NCBI GenBank assembly: GCA_001920415.1
Contig: MNJR01000049.1
Coordinates: 1 to 64,000, forward strand
DNA: 64,000 nt
Reading direction: 5' to 3'
Origin: Acidobacteria bacterium 13_1_20CM_3_53_8
Lineage (GTDB): Bacteria > Acidobacteriota > Blastocatellia > Pyrinomonadales > Pyrinomonadaceae
The position numbers were made by a program, and so were the translations under genes. The notes below the pieces were generated by a model. It had not been told where the DNA came from, ran no database searches, and saw nothing but the letters and a program-made list of their open reading frames with translations. Within the stretch, counting starts at the first letter, position 1. Each line of letters starts with the position of its first letter. Of the stretch, positions 19,101 through 24,969 are shown in pieces.

Positions 19101-20261
19101 GCCGCTGATAGTAAGATTTCCATAATTGGCGGCTGAGACGGTCTGCGCGCCGGAACCGTTATAGTCAACGGTGCTGGCGGCATTCAGTGTACCGAAGGTA
19201 GGTATTGTTGAATTCTGTAGAGTGAGCGTATTAGAGCCGGAACTGGCTGCCGCGATATCAATCGTTCCTGTAAACGAAAAATTACCTGGAACTGTGAAAT
19301 TGATAGCAGTTACAGTTGGGTCACCAAGCACAACCTTTGATCCGCTGCCCGAAACCGTCCAATTTGCCCCAATGGTTGGAGAAGTATTGTTCCTAATATT
19401 GAATACCTGATTGGCAGTCGTGAAGTCGGTTGGGCTTGTCCCTGATCCGTCCGTGTTAGTGCCCCATGTTGCTGTATCATTCAGGTTACCGGTTGATTTA
19501 GAGTAAAAATTGGTGTTAGAAATGGCCGTCGCAGTAACAGTCAAATTATCCATGCTTATTTTTGGTCTGCTGCCACTAGCACCTGTTGTTGTACCATTAA
19601 AATAATAAAATCGGATTCGAGCCGTTGAGCTATTATTGAATGAAGCCGGTAAGGTTATGGTCGTAATTGATCCCGATGCTGTTCCGCCATTGTTAATTAT
19701 ATTGTTAACAGCAGCCGAAGTTAACTCAGTAAATGTACTTCCATCAGTGCTAGTGTAAACCCTTAGAGAGCCTCCGCGATCACCTGTAGAATTGTTAACC
19801 CGCGTCCAGTCAAAGCTTATCGTTCCAGCGTTCACGCCAGTGAAATCTAGAAAGAAATCTATAGCGCAGGCGCTAGTATTAGATGTTGCTCCGGTAGATA
19901 ATAAGACGATAGTTCCGGCGGGATTGCCGCTGAGGCTTCCTCTCTGAACTCCACCGCTACTTCCTGAAGTTTGAAAGGTTGCTGTTGAAACTGTTGTCCT
20001 AACGCCGTCAGGAATTGTACCCGTTGCATTTACTGCTACAGACCCAAACCGATTTGCACCAGTACCGCTAGCGAAGTTATCAGTCCAATTAGCTATATCG
20101 CTAAAATTTTCTGTATATGAAAGCCCCGGCTGCGATGCCATAGGTACCGGAGTCTGTGCTGATACCATTATACTCATCATCACAATGCAAAACGCTACCG
20201 CTAAAAAGAAACCGATTCTCTTCGTCACATTAAGGCTGATGTTTCTCATCTTCTCATTCAC
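13125..20261 (-). CDS. Giant secreted surface protein with C-terminal gingipain-like (C25) peptidase domain
   Basis: 2378 residues. A signal peptide (GFFLAVAFCIVMMSIMVSA) ends near residue 35. About 1400 residues of Thr/Ser/Asn/Gly-rich beta repeats follow, with recurring VNFNGSGTQTISG and FNNVTISNSG units, as in adhesin-like passenger regions. The C-terminal ~340 residues (from about 2041) form a caspase-fold C25 peptidase domain: YVLMVGDATYDPRDYLG, MGRLPVR, the catalytic His in YYGHGS (about 2254) and the catalytic Cys in TAMTCLNGFF (about 2288), ending FFGDPTMKL. In Bacteroidota this fold occurs in gingipains and in PorU sortase; here no type IX sorting domain is seen. Start GTG at 20261 or ATG at 20249. 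Role: surface protease, adhesin processing or sorting (inferred). Confidence 0.85.
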   Translation of the reverse strand: MNEKMRNISLNVTKRIGFFLAVAFCIVMMSIMVSAQTPVPMASQPGLSYTENFSDIANWTDNFASGTGANRFGSVAVNATGTIPDGVRTTVSTATFQTSGSSGGVQRGSLSGNPAGTIVLLSTGATSNTSACAIDFFLDFTGVNAGTISFDWTRVNNSTGDRGGSLRVYTSTDGSTFTELTSAAVNNIINNGGTASGSITTITLPASFNNSSTARIRFYYFNGTTTGASGSRPKISMDNLTVTATAISNTNFYSKSTGNLNDTATWGTNTDGSGTSPTDFTTANQVFNIRNNTSPTIGANWTVSGSGSKVVLGDPTVTAINFTVPGNFSFTGTIDIAAASSGSNTLTLQNSTIPTFGTLNAASTVDYNGSGAQTVSAANYGNLTISGTRTSNNVTLANGTIDVTGTFSATATFTIGTYVPGTSTVNFSSASAQTIPAINYNTITNSGNGNRTLASGTISLTGNFTPGTGTYTATGNTVNFNGSGTQTISGTPTFNNVTISNSGSGVTAPSGTMNVAGDFTNNGVFNANSGTVVFNNSGLQTISGSATTTTFSKITLNKGSSTAKVSASINVSMSGGTEAITYTNGTWEQTAGTLTFTSGNQSITTNGGLSLTSSASASFPSSLTGAGGSGGLTGTLSVNTSGTFLLGTGNNRLEVGSGGSVTFTAGTITINGRLTLTSGTTTINGATINIDPQATNALGSTSNVFEAAAAASVSMSSGFITIVDPLSATGTGREISLTSGAGTKTFSGGTISLGDGTSSTAGSIDGFEVVTGGIVFNNLIVANQQGGSNRTVNLGNVQGTATASALILNGSLTINSGGTLNANVGTGSNITLKGDWTNSGTFTSGTQTTTFNGTTNQTIGGSSSTTFSTLAISNTGTNGNNTVSLAQNTTVNTALNITQGIFDQGTGASSSNLTTNAVTVSSVATFQNLGTGDLTLSGNVSNSGTINFNANGTPCGDTDDILIRSSINGTQRTWSGNGTFSMTDVNVKDQTTGVGVVILVNSGTDNAGTNGSGWVFVDTCTSGSYIWIGGLNADWQVATNWSPTRTTPNPADVLIFDGNNTPSPIVTDVPTQTIAALRLVNNNVSVKLNASSVGAPQTLTLSGGTGTDLQLTSGTRLTLAGSSALKISVASGSTGVIDGQIIFQDAAHRLLGNAANAITFNSGAIFTTSTGFTGNAFGTGGTNDGFAGSIIFANGSAYFHNAGSSPFGTSGNTVVTFQTGSEADFITATGFDANGRTYANLVIGKADPGGIAVNASDSGTGSFQFDNLTIKSTASASSSLTYTGSGTSTITIQGNITSNGAGNTGTLPDVTLTAGSGGISVNKPGNTVTFSDSSNTRSVNLDGNVTVTSTTTLALNRIVQLGLSNPNSKTVTVNGTLTGGASGYVIGSLLRNLSGGSGSSTFHVGTPNGYSPVTLNITSNPAPTTFKVSADNSYASWVSDQTQAIKRTWTLTSGEADGTLTADVTFQYVPGAPPTGDVSSGITDTNALVAYRHNADNSINQMASTASGNTVTVSGIAQFSDWTLANPNSLAPTLVRLTGFGAVTDGSTVQISWQSGYEAHNLGYHVYREVNGQRTRITPSIVAGSALLAGRRTVLTAGQTYTWYDRLPDGVQSAIVTYWLEDVDTNGARTLNGPISPTIGTVTRNLSEQARAELLSEMNSVEASNDDSTQRSWPTVGTIKVSPVSGQINELRVAGAGTTLTPLERQQQIAGMQAVKLAVNRTGWQRVNQSDLIAAGLNANADQRMLQLYSNGVEVPISVNAAGIEFYGVAQDTATSDAQTYYLIVGTAAGKRIPVKKGGGGVVKSDQTQGSFNYTIERRDRTTYFAGLNNGDADSFFGAIITSDEAVSESLQVMHLDTTRTGQTTLDVSLQGVTDGAHHVSVQFNGIAVGTVNFSGVDHLTKKFSINTSQLREGANTLQFVATGGEEDISLVDSVRLNYAHTYAADNNRLSFVVTNTQPVQVDGFNSSSVRVIDITNPSAVEEVSPTIQKQANGSYSVTVNVAGASRTNAHTLLMVNDSQAEQPASVTRNKPSSLAHSTGADFLIITHNDFLGSVQPLAQLRRSQGMTVNVVDVEDVYDEFSFGAHSPQAIRDFLSTAVSGWTVKPRYVLMVGDATYDPRDYLGFGRNDMVPTKLLYAGTMKTASDDWFVDFNSDDVPDIAMGRLPVRAASEATLMVSKIVSYVPQTGQGALLIADRNDNDNNFEGASQALMHLLPSGMQVQVINRGSTDVSTVHSQIINGLDQGPLVANYYGHGSVGLWTGSGLLGTDDAATLTNGNRLPLLTAMTCLNGFFHDVSGNSMAEAFLKSQQGGAVAVWASSGLTNAPPQAEINQRFYQILFGSTSVTVGDAIRGAKTATQDQAVRRTWIFFGDPTMKLR

Positions 20262-20408
20262 TCTCTCTTATGAATTCAAAACTCACTAACCCGCGCTTCG
20301 ATTTGCGAGGATAGACGCGCGCGCGGGGCGCGGCGTATCTCAGGCCCACTTGTTCCCGTGTGGTAATTGTTGCTGAAGTAGTGTGGCGGTTATCGGGATT
20401 CTTTGGAT

Positions 20409-20501
20409 GCGGGCGGAGAGTTTTTGTTGCCTGTACTCTCTCTGCGGCCCGTATCCTTATTTCCCCTTACTCAGCTTGTTGATTTGCCGGAACCACCCGG
20501 C
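20409..20501 (-). other. Conserved direct-repeat element, copy A (candidate structured RNA)
   Basis: Read on the minus strand it begins with a hairpin GCCGG...CCGGC (20501-20486). The segment CAAGCTGAGTAAGG and GAAATAAGGATACG follows, then a second possible hairpin with arms GAGAG and CTCTC and an end CCGCCCGC. A second copy with the same order lies at 21193-21266. The conserved linker is nearly identical, while the second hairpin is kept with different bases. Copy A lies in the leader of the giant surface protein gene. The remainder of 20262-20572 shows nothing I recognise. Confidence 0.45.
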
Positions 20502-20572
20502 TTCTTGCTTGCTTTGCGTTCGCTTGAGCGTGTGCCGTCCCCTTATTCAGTGTCTCGCGCTTCGTTGAGGAT

Positions 20573-20821
20573 TTAGCTGAATGCTGTGACCAAAACATCT
20601 CGCTTGCCGCGCGCTTTGATATAACTGACTTCGCCGCTCAAAGTCTCGTTCGCAAGGTCTTGAACTTCCTGCGCAATCTCTTCATCAATATACGTCTCGC
20701 CGCAATTCTCTCACACGCGCGCAGGTATATCTGTGATGAGCAGGATGGCGTTGCCACGTTCAATCGGCAGCACCGTAGTACCTTTCTTAAAGCGATTATG
20801 TTTGCAGACCAGGCATTTCAT
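20573..20821 (-). pseudogene. YgiT/MqsA-type zinc finger protein, broken by a premature stop
   Basis: Translated on the minus strand from the ATG at 20821 the frame reads MKCLVCKHNRFKKGTTVLP, runs into a TGA at 20713-20711, then continues ENCGETYIDEEIAQEVQDL to a normal stop. The family has two CxxC pairs: the first (CLVC) is intact, and the TGA replaces the first Cys of the second (C-E-N-C-G-E). Such small zinc finger proteins are usually the antitoxin-like partner of a DUF4258 protein, and that gene lies immediately upstream with a four-base gap. Because the partner is also damaged, a nonsense mutation is the simplest reading. Confidence 0.7.
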
Positions 20822-20825
20822 TTCG

Positions 20826-21099
20826 TTACCTTCTACGCTCACGAAAACCCGCTTTCCAGCGTTTAATATCCGGCTCGTAAGCTGTCACAACAGTCGTCTC
20901 ACCCGCTACCGGGTCATCTTCTCCGATAACATGGATCGGCCTCTTTCCGCTCCATCCTAGCATGAGATAGCGCGGCGGCGAATCAGCCTTGTACTCTTCG
21001 ATCAATTCGCCATTCTACAATACGTCGCGCCAAGTCGGCGACAGTGATGCCGCGCTCGATCATGCGCTTCAAAACATATAGCGGGTAGATTATTTTCAT
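20826..21099 (-). pseudogene. DUF4258 (putative toxin) gene, frameshifted
   Basis: On the minus strand the first part reads YVLKRMIERGITVADLARR, the N-terminal helix of DUF4258 proteins. Around 21008-21015 the frame must shift by one base. After the shift it continues GELIEEYKADSPPRYLMLGW, then GKRPIHVIGE and YEPDIKRWKAGFRERRR, the family's C-terminal signature. The total length of 274 bases is not a multiple of three, consistent with a single indel. DUF4258 proteins are RelE-like in type and commonly paired with YgiT zinc finger proteins. The locus is a decaying toxin-antitoxin-like remnant. Confidence 0.7.
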
Positions 21100-21192
21100 G
21101 CATGAGTCAACACTCAACTGGCAGTTTCGCGTATCTGCCGAGCATACACATGGCTATCTGTGCTTTCGGGACGAGTGCCTATCAGTGCCTCA

Positions 21193-21266
21193 GGCGGGCA
21201 GAAGCCTTAGCCATCTGCTCGTACCCTTTATTTCACCTTACTCAGCTTGACGGCTTTCCCAGCTTA
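21193..21266 (-). other. Conserved direct-repeat element, copy B (candidate structured RNA)
   Basis: It starts a few bases after the S24/S26 peptidase stop codon. On the minus strand the shared core reads CAAGCTGAGTAAGG, then TGAAATAAAGGGTACG. A hairpin with arms GCAGA and TCTGC and an end GCCCGCC follow, in the same order as copy A. Copies A and B flank the toxin-antitoxin remnant in direct orientation. It may be an RNA element, the end of a lost mobile unit or a plain duplication. Confidence 0.45.
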
Positions 21267-21271
21267 CGGGG

Positions 21272-21694
21272 CTATAATCTTTTGTCTGCTATCGCAGACT
21301 CTTTAAGCTTTGCAACGATCAATCGGGCATTCTGTCTCAATCTGGCGGCGCGGCCTGTCAATGCGATTATGCGCCCGCCGCGTTCTACCTCTGTGACGCG
21401 CCCAATAGTCTGTTCGGCTGCGACAGGCTCATCCAGAGACGCGCAGGCATCTCCGCGCAGGTGAAAGACCCTTGCGCCATCATTGCTTTCGTCAACGCGT
21501 ACGACGCGGTGCGCCGTCAAACCACGCCCGGCGCTATAAAGAATGATGTCGCCGCGCCTTATCTCAAGAGCGCTGACAGGCTCTACCTTCACGGCCTCGC
21601 CGTCACGAATCGTAGGGTGCATAGAGTTTCCGCCCGCGCGAAACCGCACGCCGTAACCTTCAGCAAGAAGCTCTGTGCTCAATTCAAGAAACAT
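21272..21694 (-). CDS. S24/S26-type signal peptidase-like serine protease
   Basis: 140 residues. The catalytic Ser24 lies in GGNSMHPTIRDGE. The general-base position carries His62 in LTAHRVVRV instead of Lys, as in SipW/archaeal-type signal peptidases. The strand RRGDIILYS is the usual box before it. No strong membrane helix is present, so it may be a soluble or peripheral processing peptidase. It is the last gene of the RiPP operon (PqqD, radical SAM, peptide, kinase), separated from the kinase by a heptamer hairpin. A role in removing the leader from the modified peptide is plausible but inferred. Confidence 0.75.
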   Translation of the reverse strand: MFLELSTELLAEGYGVRFRAGGNSMHPTIRDGEAVKVEPVSALEIRRGDIILYSAGRGLTAHRVVRVDESNDGARVFHLRGDACASLDEPVAAEQTIGRVTEVERGGRIIALTGRAARLRQNARLIVAKLKESAIADKRL

Positions 21695-21708
21695 GACAGC
21701 ATTTAGTA

Positions 21709-21829
21709 AGAAGGTAAAAGTAAAAAGGTAAAAGGCAAAAGTGTGGACACGCCTTGCAGGCGTGAATTATAAATTAAAAATGGCTTTGTCCTTACTTTTG
21801 TCTTTTACCTTTTTACTTTTACCTTCTTC
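21709..21829. repeat. Heptamer hairpin (TAAAAGT/CAAAAGG family) overlapping the kinase 3' end
   Basis: Words TAAAAGT AAAAAGG TAAAAGG CAAAAGT (21714-21741) are inverted at 21794-21829. The loop carries GACACGCCTTGCAGGCGTG followed by AATTATAAATTAAAAATG. A close inverted copy of this loop occurs in the element at 63526-63661. The right arm lies inside the kinase reading frame and encodes its last residues (VKKVKVKR) and stop codon. Confidence 0.9.
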
Positions 21830-22737
21830 ACTTGCTCACGTATAAATCGAATTACCTTTTCATCCGGCACGAATCTCAATTCACAGCATTCAACTTGCTG
21901 CGTCAATTCGTCTAAAAATTCGAGCGTGTAAGCAATTCCACTTGAACTGTAGAAAGGTGGGAAGCTGCACGCGAAGAGGCGCGCGGCTGCCTGAGGTTTC
22001 GCCTGCGGCACAAGCTCGTTCACGTGGCCGCGACCGAGTAGAAATATTTTGCTAAGTGGCGCGCTGGTCGTGCTTGAAATACCTGCGTCGCCGTGCCAGG
22101 GCGTGCCGTGCATGTGGAACTGGCCGTCAACGCCGCGACGTATGATGACGCGCTCGTCGCTAAGAATTTTAATGCCCTCATGGTTGCTCCACAAAAGAGC
22201 CATTGTTGACTTGCCCGCGCCCGATTGCCCTGCAAAGAGGTAACCGTTGCCTTCATCATCGCTCAAAGCACAACCGTGAATCTCAATCCCGCGCCCTGCG
22301 GCCAGCATGTTCGAGATAAGAACTTCGTCGAGCGGGTATTCCAGAGGATAGACGACCTTTCCCGGCTCGAAATATCTTTCATCACAGATAATCTCGCCGC
22401 GCGTCCAACTACTATTGAAGCGCGCAGTCTTAAAGGGGCGCCAATCGGAGAAAGGCGCTGCAAGCCTGAACTCGAAACCATTATCGTCTGTCGCATACAG
22501 ACGCCAGATGCTTCCCGAATCGAAGAGCAAAGAGCCGCCACTGTCATCATACGTCTTTCCCCAACGAGTGCGTATGATGATGTCCGGCTCCTCTTCAACT
22601 TCATCAACGACGAACTGCTCCATTGCCCCCAGGACGCGCTGCTGCATGTCATCAGCAGCGTACAGCGCTACAAGGATTCCCGCGAGGCTAAGGCGGGTGT
22701 GATTCGCGTTATTGATGTTAAGGGGTTCAGTCATCAC
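21805..22737 (-). CDS. HprK-like serine kinase of a RiPP cluster
   Basis: 310 residues related to the C-terminal kinase domain of HPr kinase/phosphorylase. A P-loop is seen at residues 168-177 (FAGQSGAGKS), followed by the Asp/Glu-containing segment ILSDERVIIRR. There is no HPr protein nearby. HprK-like proteins are frequent companions of PqqD-dependent peptide clusters, and in paeninodin-type lasso clusters they phosphorylate the peptide C-terminus, so the adjacent precursor is the likely substrate (inference). It starts nine bases after the precursor stop. The final eight residues come from a hairpin repeat, so the original C-terminus was probably replaced. Confidence 0.75.
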   Translation of the reverse strand: MMTEPLNINNANHTRLSLAGILVALYAADDMQQRVLGAMEQFVVDEVEEEPDIIIRTRWGKTYDDSGGSLLFDSGSIWRLYATDDNGFEFRLAAPFSDWRPFKTARFNSSWTRGEIICDERYFEPGKVVYPLEYPLDEVLISNMLAAGRGIEIHGCALSDDEGNGYLFAGQSGAGKSTMALLWSNHEGIKILSDERVIIRRGVDGQFHMHGTPWHGDAGISSTTSAPLSKIFLLGRGHVNELVPQAKPQAAARLFACSFPPFYSSSGIAYTLEFLDELTQQVECCELRFVPDEKVIRFIREQVKKVKVKR

Positions 22738-22746
22738 CGCAGAAGT

Positions 22747-22929
22747 TTACGAACCGTGAGCCTGACATGAAACGGGGTTGCACTGCCCACCCGCGCCGCC
22801 TCCAACAGTGCTGCTATTAGCCTTGCATGCTCCAAGAACCGCCTCTTGCGGTCGCAATTCAATGCGCCGCATCTTCGGCTTCACATAAAGCTTTTTTCGT
22901 GCACCATTCTTCTCTTCTCTATTATTCAT
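22747..22929 (-). CDS. Candidate RiPP precursor peptide with three Cys
   Basis: 60 residues. The N-terminal half is charged and leader-like: KKLYVKPKMRRIEL followed by RPQEAVLGACK. The C-terminal half is a core-like, Gly/Ser-rich stretch with Cys35, Cys50 and Cys55 (SSTVGGGAGGQC, NPVSCQAHGS). It lies between a radical SAM/SPASM enzyme (91 bases upstream) and an HprK-like kinase (nine bases downstream). A PqqD-like protein that could bind the leader is encoded at the operon head. Radical chemistry of SPASM enzymes on such cores often forms thioether or C-C links, and three Cys would suit that. The modification and exact cleavage site are unknown. Confidence 0.65.
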   Translation of the reverse strand: MNNREEKNGARKKLYVKPKMRRIELRPQEAVLGACKANSSTVGGGAGGQCNPVSCQAHGS

Positions 22930-23020
22930 GCTCTCTCCTTATGAAACTTCTCATTGCTGATTACGAACGACTGAGCGGCAGGTCCCGCCCGCTACCGCAG
23001 GCGGTACTGACTCATTGTGC

Positions 23021-24283
23021 TTACGCGCACGAATTGCAGCCGCCAGACGAGCAGCCGGAAGCGCTCTTTTGCTCGGTCAATACGGGAAGGAATCTGTTAA
23101 TGTTTGCCCTCAAACGATTCTCTCTGGCGCGTCGCTGTAAATCTTCAACCGACTTCATCAAACTTTCGTAGCCGCTGCCGCCTTCGCAGTATTCACAATC
23201 GCCGTGCGCAGGAATAGGGAAGCCCAGAGTGTGCGCGCGCAGGTGAGAGACCTGGCAAAGAAAATCAACGGGCGATTCCGGGTCGCCAGCCTCAAGCTCG
23301 CCATTGGCCGGACACATCCCGCACGTTGATTTCATCTGACACGCGACGCACTTGGTCAATCGTGTAGTCTTCTTGTGACGAACTTTTTGTAGAAAATTCT
23401 CCCAGCCGTCGTGGAAACTTCCCTTCCGCAGATCGTAAGTGTCCATGTGCGACAGAACGCAGATGCTCATCTTCCCTTCCGGGTCAACGGCGAAAGAGTT
23501 GACGCCGCCGCCGCAGATGTAGACTTCGTCGCTGATTGTTGCGGGGCCGTTGAACTGCTCTGCTATGCGACGCCATTCGGCTATGCGCCCTGGGTCGGCC
23601 AGATCAAGCTCAACTATCTCTTCTGGATGAAGACGAACTTCGAGCGGGCTTTGAGAACAATCAATACGCGGGTTCATCATGGCGTCGTACTTGAATTCAA
23701 CGCCTATCTCATTTTCCGCAAACCGCTCCATATCCAGAAGCTCATGCTTGTTTATGGTGACAGCGACCGATTTAAGTTTCAGAGGAAGGTTGCGCTCCTT
23801 GAGAAGCTTTATGCCGCGTATGCAGCGCTCGTAAGAACCCGGAATCCCTGTCAATCGCTCGTAAGTCTCTTTCGTGTAGCCGTAGAGAGTTATCTCTATG
23901 CTGAAGGGACGCCACTCTACAAGATAATCTGCAATCTCAGGCGTGATGAGCGTGCCGTTTGTAAAGAGCGTGATGATGAGGCCGCGCCGCTTGGCGTAGG
24001 TGTAGATGTCAAGAAAATCTTTTCGGGCGAAAATCTCGCCGCCCGTGTAGAGAAGCCATAGACATCCCGCTTCAACAATCTCGTCAATGAGGCGGCAATG
24101 CTCTTCGTAACTTAATTCTCGGCGGCGAGCTTCGCGGTCGCTCATAGGAAGATTGTTGTAGCAGTGCGAGCAGGTGAGCGGGCAGCGGCGCGTCACCTCA
24201 ATCGTGGCGCTGGCAGGCAGACGCTCACGGTTTACGCGACTGTGCAACTCCTGACTGAACTCTGCGTAGCTGATTGACTCCAT
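23021..24283 (-). CDS. Radical SAM/SPASM peptide-modifying enzyme
   Basis: 420 residues. The radical SAM cluster motif CxxxCxxC is at Cys34, Cys38 and Cys41 (RRCPLTCSHCYNN), followed by the SAM-binding TGGE. A SPASM domain in the C-terminal third carries auxiliary cluster ligands: CGGGVNSFAVDPEG, ICVLSH, KCVACQMKSTCGMCPANG and a further Cys in FLCQVSH. The protein continues past the SPASM domain with CEYCEGG and ends in a Cys-rich tail SGCSSGGCNSCA. It starts three bases after the PqqD-like gene, so the two are translationally linked, as expected for enzyme and RRE partner. The substrate is most likely the 60-residue peptide encoded next. Confidence 0.9.
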   Translation of the reverse strand: MESISYAEFSQELHSRVNRERLPASATIEVTRRCPLTCSHCYNNLPMSDREARRRELSYEEHCRLIDEIVEAGCLWLLYTGGEIFARKDFLDIYTYAKRRGLIITLFTNGTLITPEIADYLVEWRPFSIEITLYGYTKETYERLTGIPGSYERCIRGIKLLKERNLPLKLKSVAVTINKHELLDMERFAENEIGVEFKYDAMMNPRIDCSQSPLEVRLHPEEIVELDLADPGRIAEWRRIAEQFNGPATISDEVYICGGGVNSFAVDPEGKMSICVLSHMDTYDLRKGSFHDGWENFLQKVRHKKTTRLTKCVACQMKSTCGMCPANGELEAGDPESPVDFLCQVSHLRAHTLGFPIPAHGDCEYCEGGSGYESLMKSVEDLQRRARENRLRANINRFLPVLTEQKSASGCSSGGCNSCA

Positions 24284-24286
24284 AAC

Positions 24287-24583
24287 CTATCCTTTCAGGG
24301 CGCGAATCAACCCAGCCTCTTCCATAGAAGCAAGCAACTCCGAAACGTCGCGCTCGGCCTCAACGCTTTCAACCTCGAACTCATCGCCTATAATCTCTAC
24401 GATGCGTCTGACCGTGAAGCCCTCGCCAATCAACTGCCATATGCGCGACGCGACTTCGTTCAATGTGTAGATGGAATCAAGATCGCCAACGCGCCCGCGC
24501 ACGGGCACGACCAGAGTTTCCCCTGCAATGACGCGCGTTGTCAGTTCGTCATCTCTGACGAACGATTTTTCAGAAGAACTCAT
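24287..24583 (-). CDS. PqqD family peptide-binding (RRE) protein
   Basis: 98 residues with the PqqD winged-helix pattern: a beta hairpin (RVIAGETLVVPVRGRV), then YTLNEVASRIWQLI, the helix TVRRIVEIIGDEFEV and the terminal helix LLASMEEAGLIRAL. PqqD-type domains bind the leader of a RiPP precursor and present it to the radical SAM enzyme, here encoded immediately downstream. It is the first gene of this operon. No second precursor was found beside it. Confidence 0.85.
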   Translation of the reverse strand: MSSSEKSFVRDDELTTRVIAGETLVVPVRGRVGDLDSIYTLNEVASRIWQLIGEGFTVRRIVEIIGDEFEVESVEAERDVSELLASMEEAGLIRALKG

Positions 24584-24826
24584 AAAATCTGGTTTCTATA
24601 AGACAAGCAGCACCGTGTAGCTTCTTATATACAATTCCCCATTGATAAAACGATCCGGGCACTGAGGGCTTCGATATTAATTTTATTGACGAAGGCTAGA
24701 CAAAGCCGCAGCAAAGTCTGCGGAAGAACAAGCAATCGCTGACAAATCAGAGTCGCACGAATCTCTGACCGAATAACGTGTACTTGGGCTGTGAAAGTTA
24801 ACACTTATATACTGGCCGGTCAAATA
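24584..24826. other. Leader region upstream of the radical SAM operon, no gene seen
   Basis: An AT-rich stretch of about 240 bases between the PqqD start and a hairpin element. I found no open frame with coding character on either strand. It probably contains the minus-strand promoter of the PqqD operon, but no -35/-10 pair is convincing enough to place. Confidence 0.4.
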
Positions 24827-24945
24827 AATTGCGGAATGCGGATTTAAGAGATGGATTAAATTCTTTAATCTGAGATTTCAAATCTGAAATTTGAGATTTC
24901 AAATCCTAGCTTTCAATCCGCAATCCGAAATCCGCATTCCGCAAT
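24827..24945. repeat. Compound heptamer hairpin (CCGCAAT and GATTTCA families)
   Basis: Outer arms AAATTGCGGAATGCGGATTT (24827 onward) and AAATCCGCATTCCGCAAT (24928-24945) pair. Inside them a second heptamer series (GATTTCA AATCTGA AATTTGA GATTTCA AATCC) is itself palindromic. The right arm also shows the 7-base period: CAATCCG AAATCCG CATTCCG CAATCGG. It lies just downstream of the SGNH gene stop. Confidence 0.8.
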
Positions 24946-24969
24946 CGGTAGTTCCGCAATTGAAAGATT

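Noticed and set aside
20711-20713. TGA at a Cys position in the YgiT-like zinc finger gene as a second selenocysteine codon
   Set aside because: The partner gene is frameshifted, no compact hairpin with a G-containing loop follows at the right distance, and a structural zinc ligand is a poor place for Sec. A nonsense mutation is simpler.
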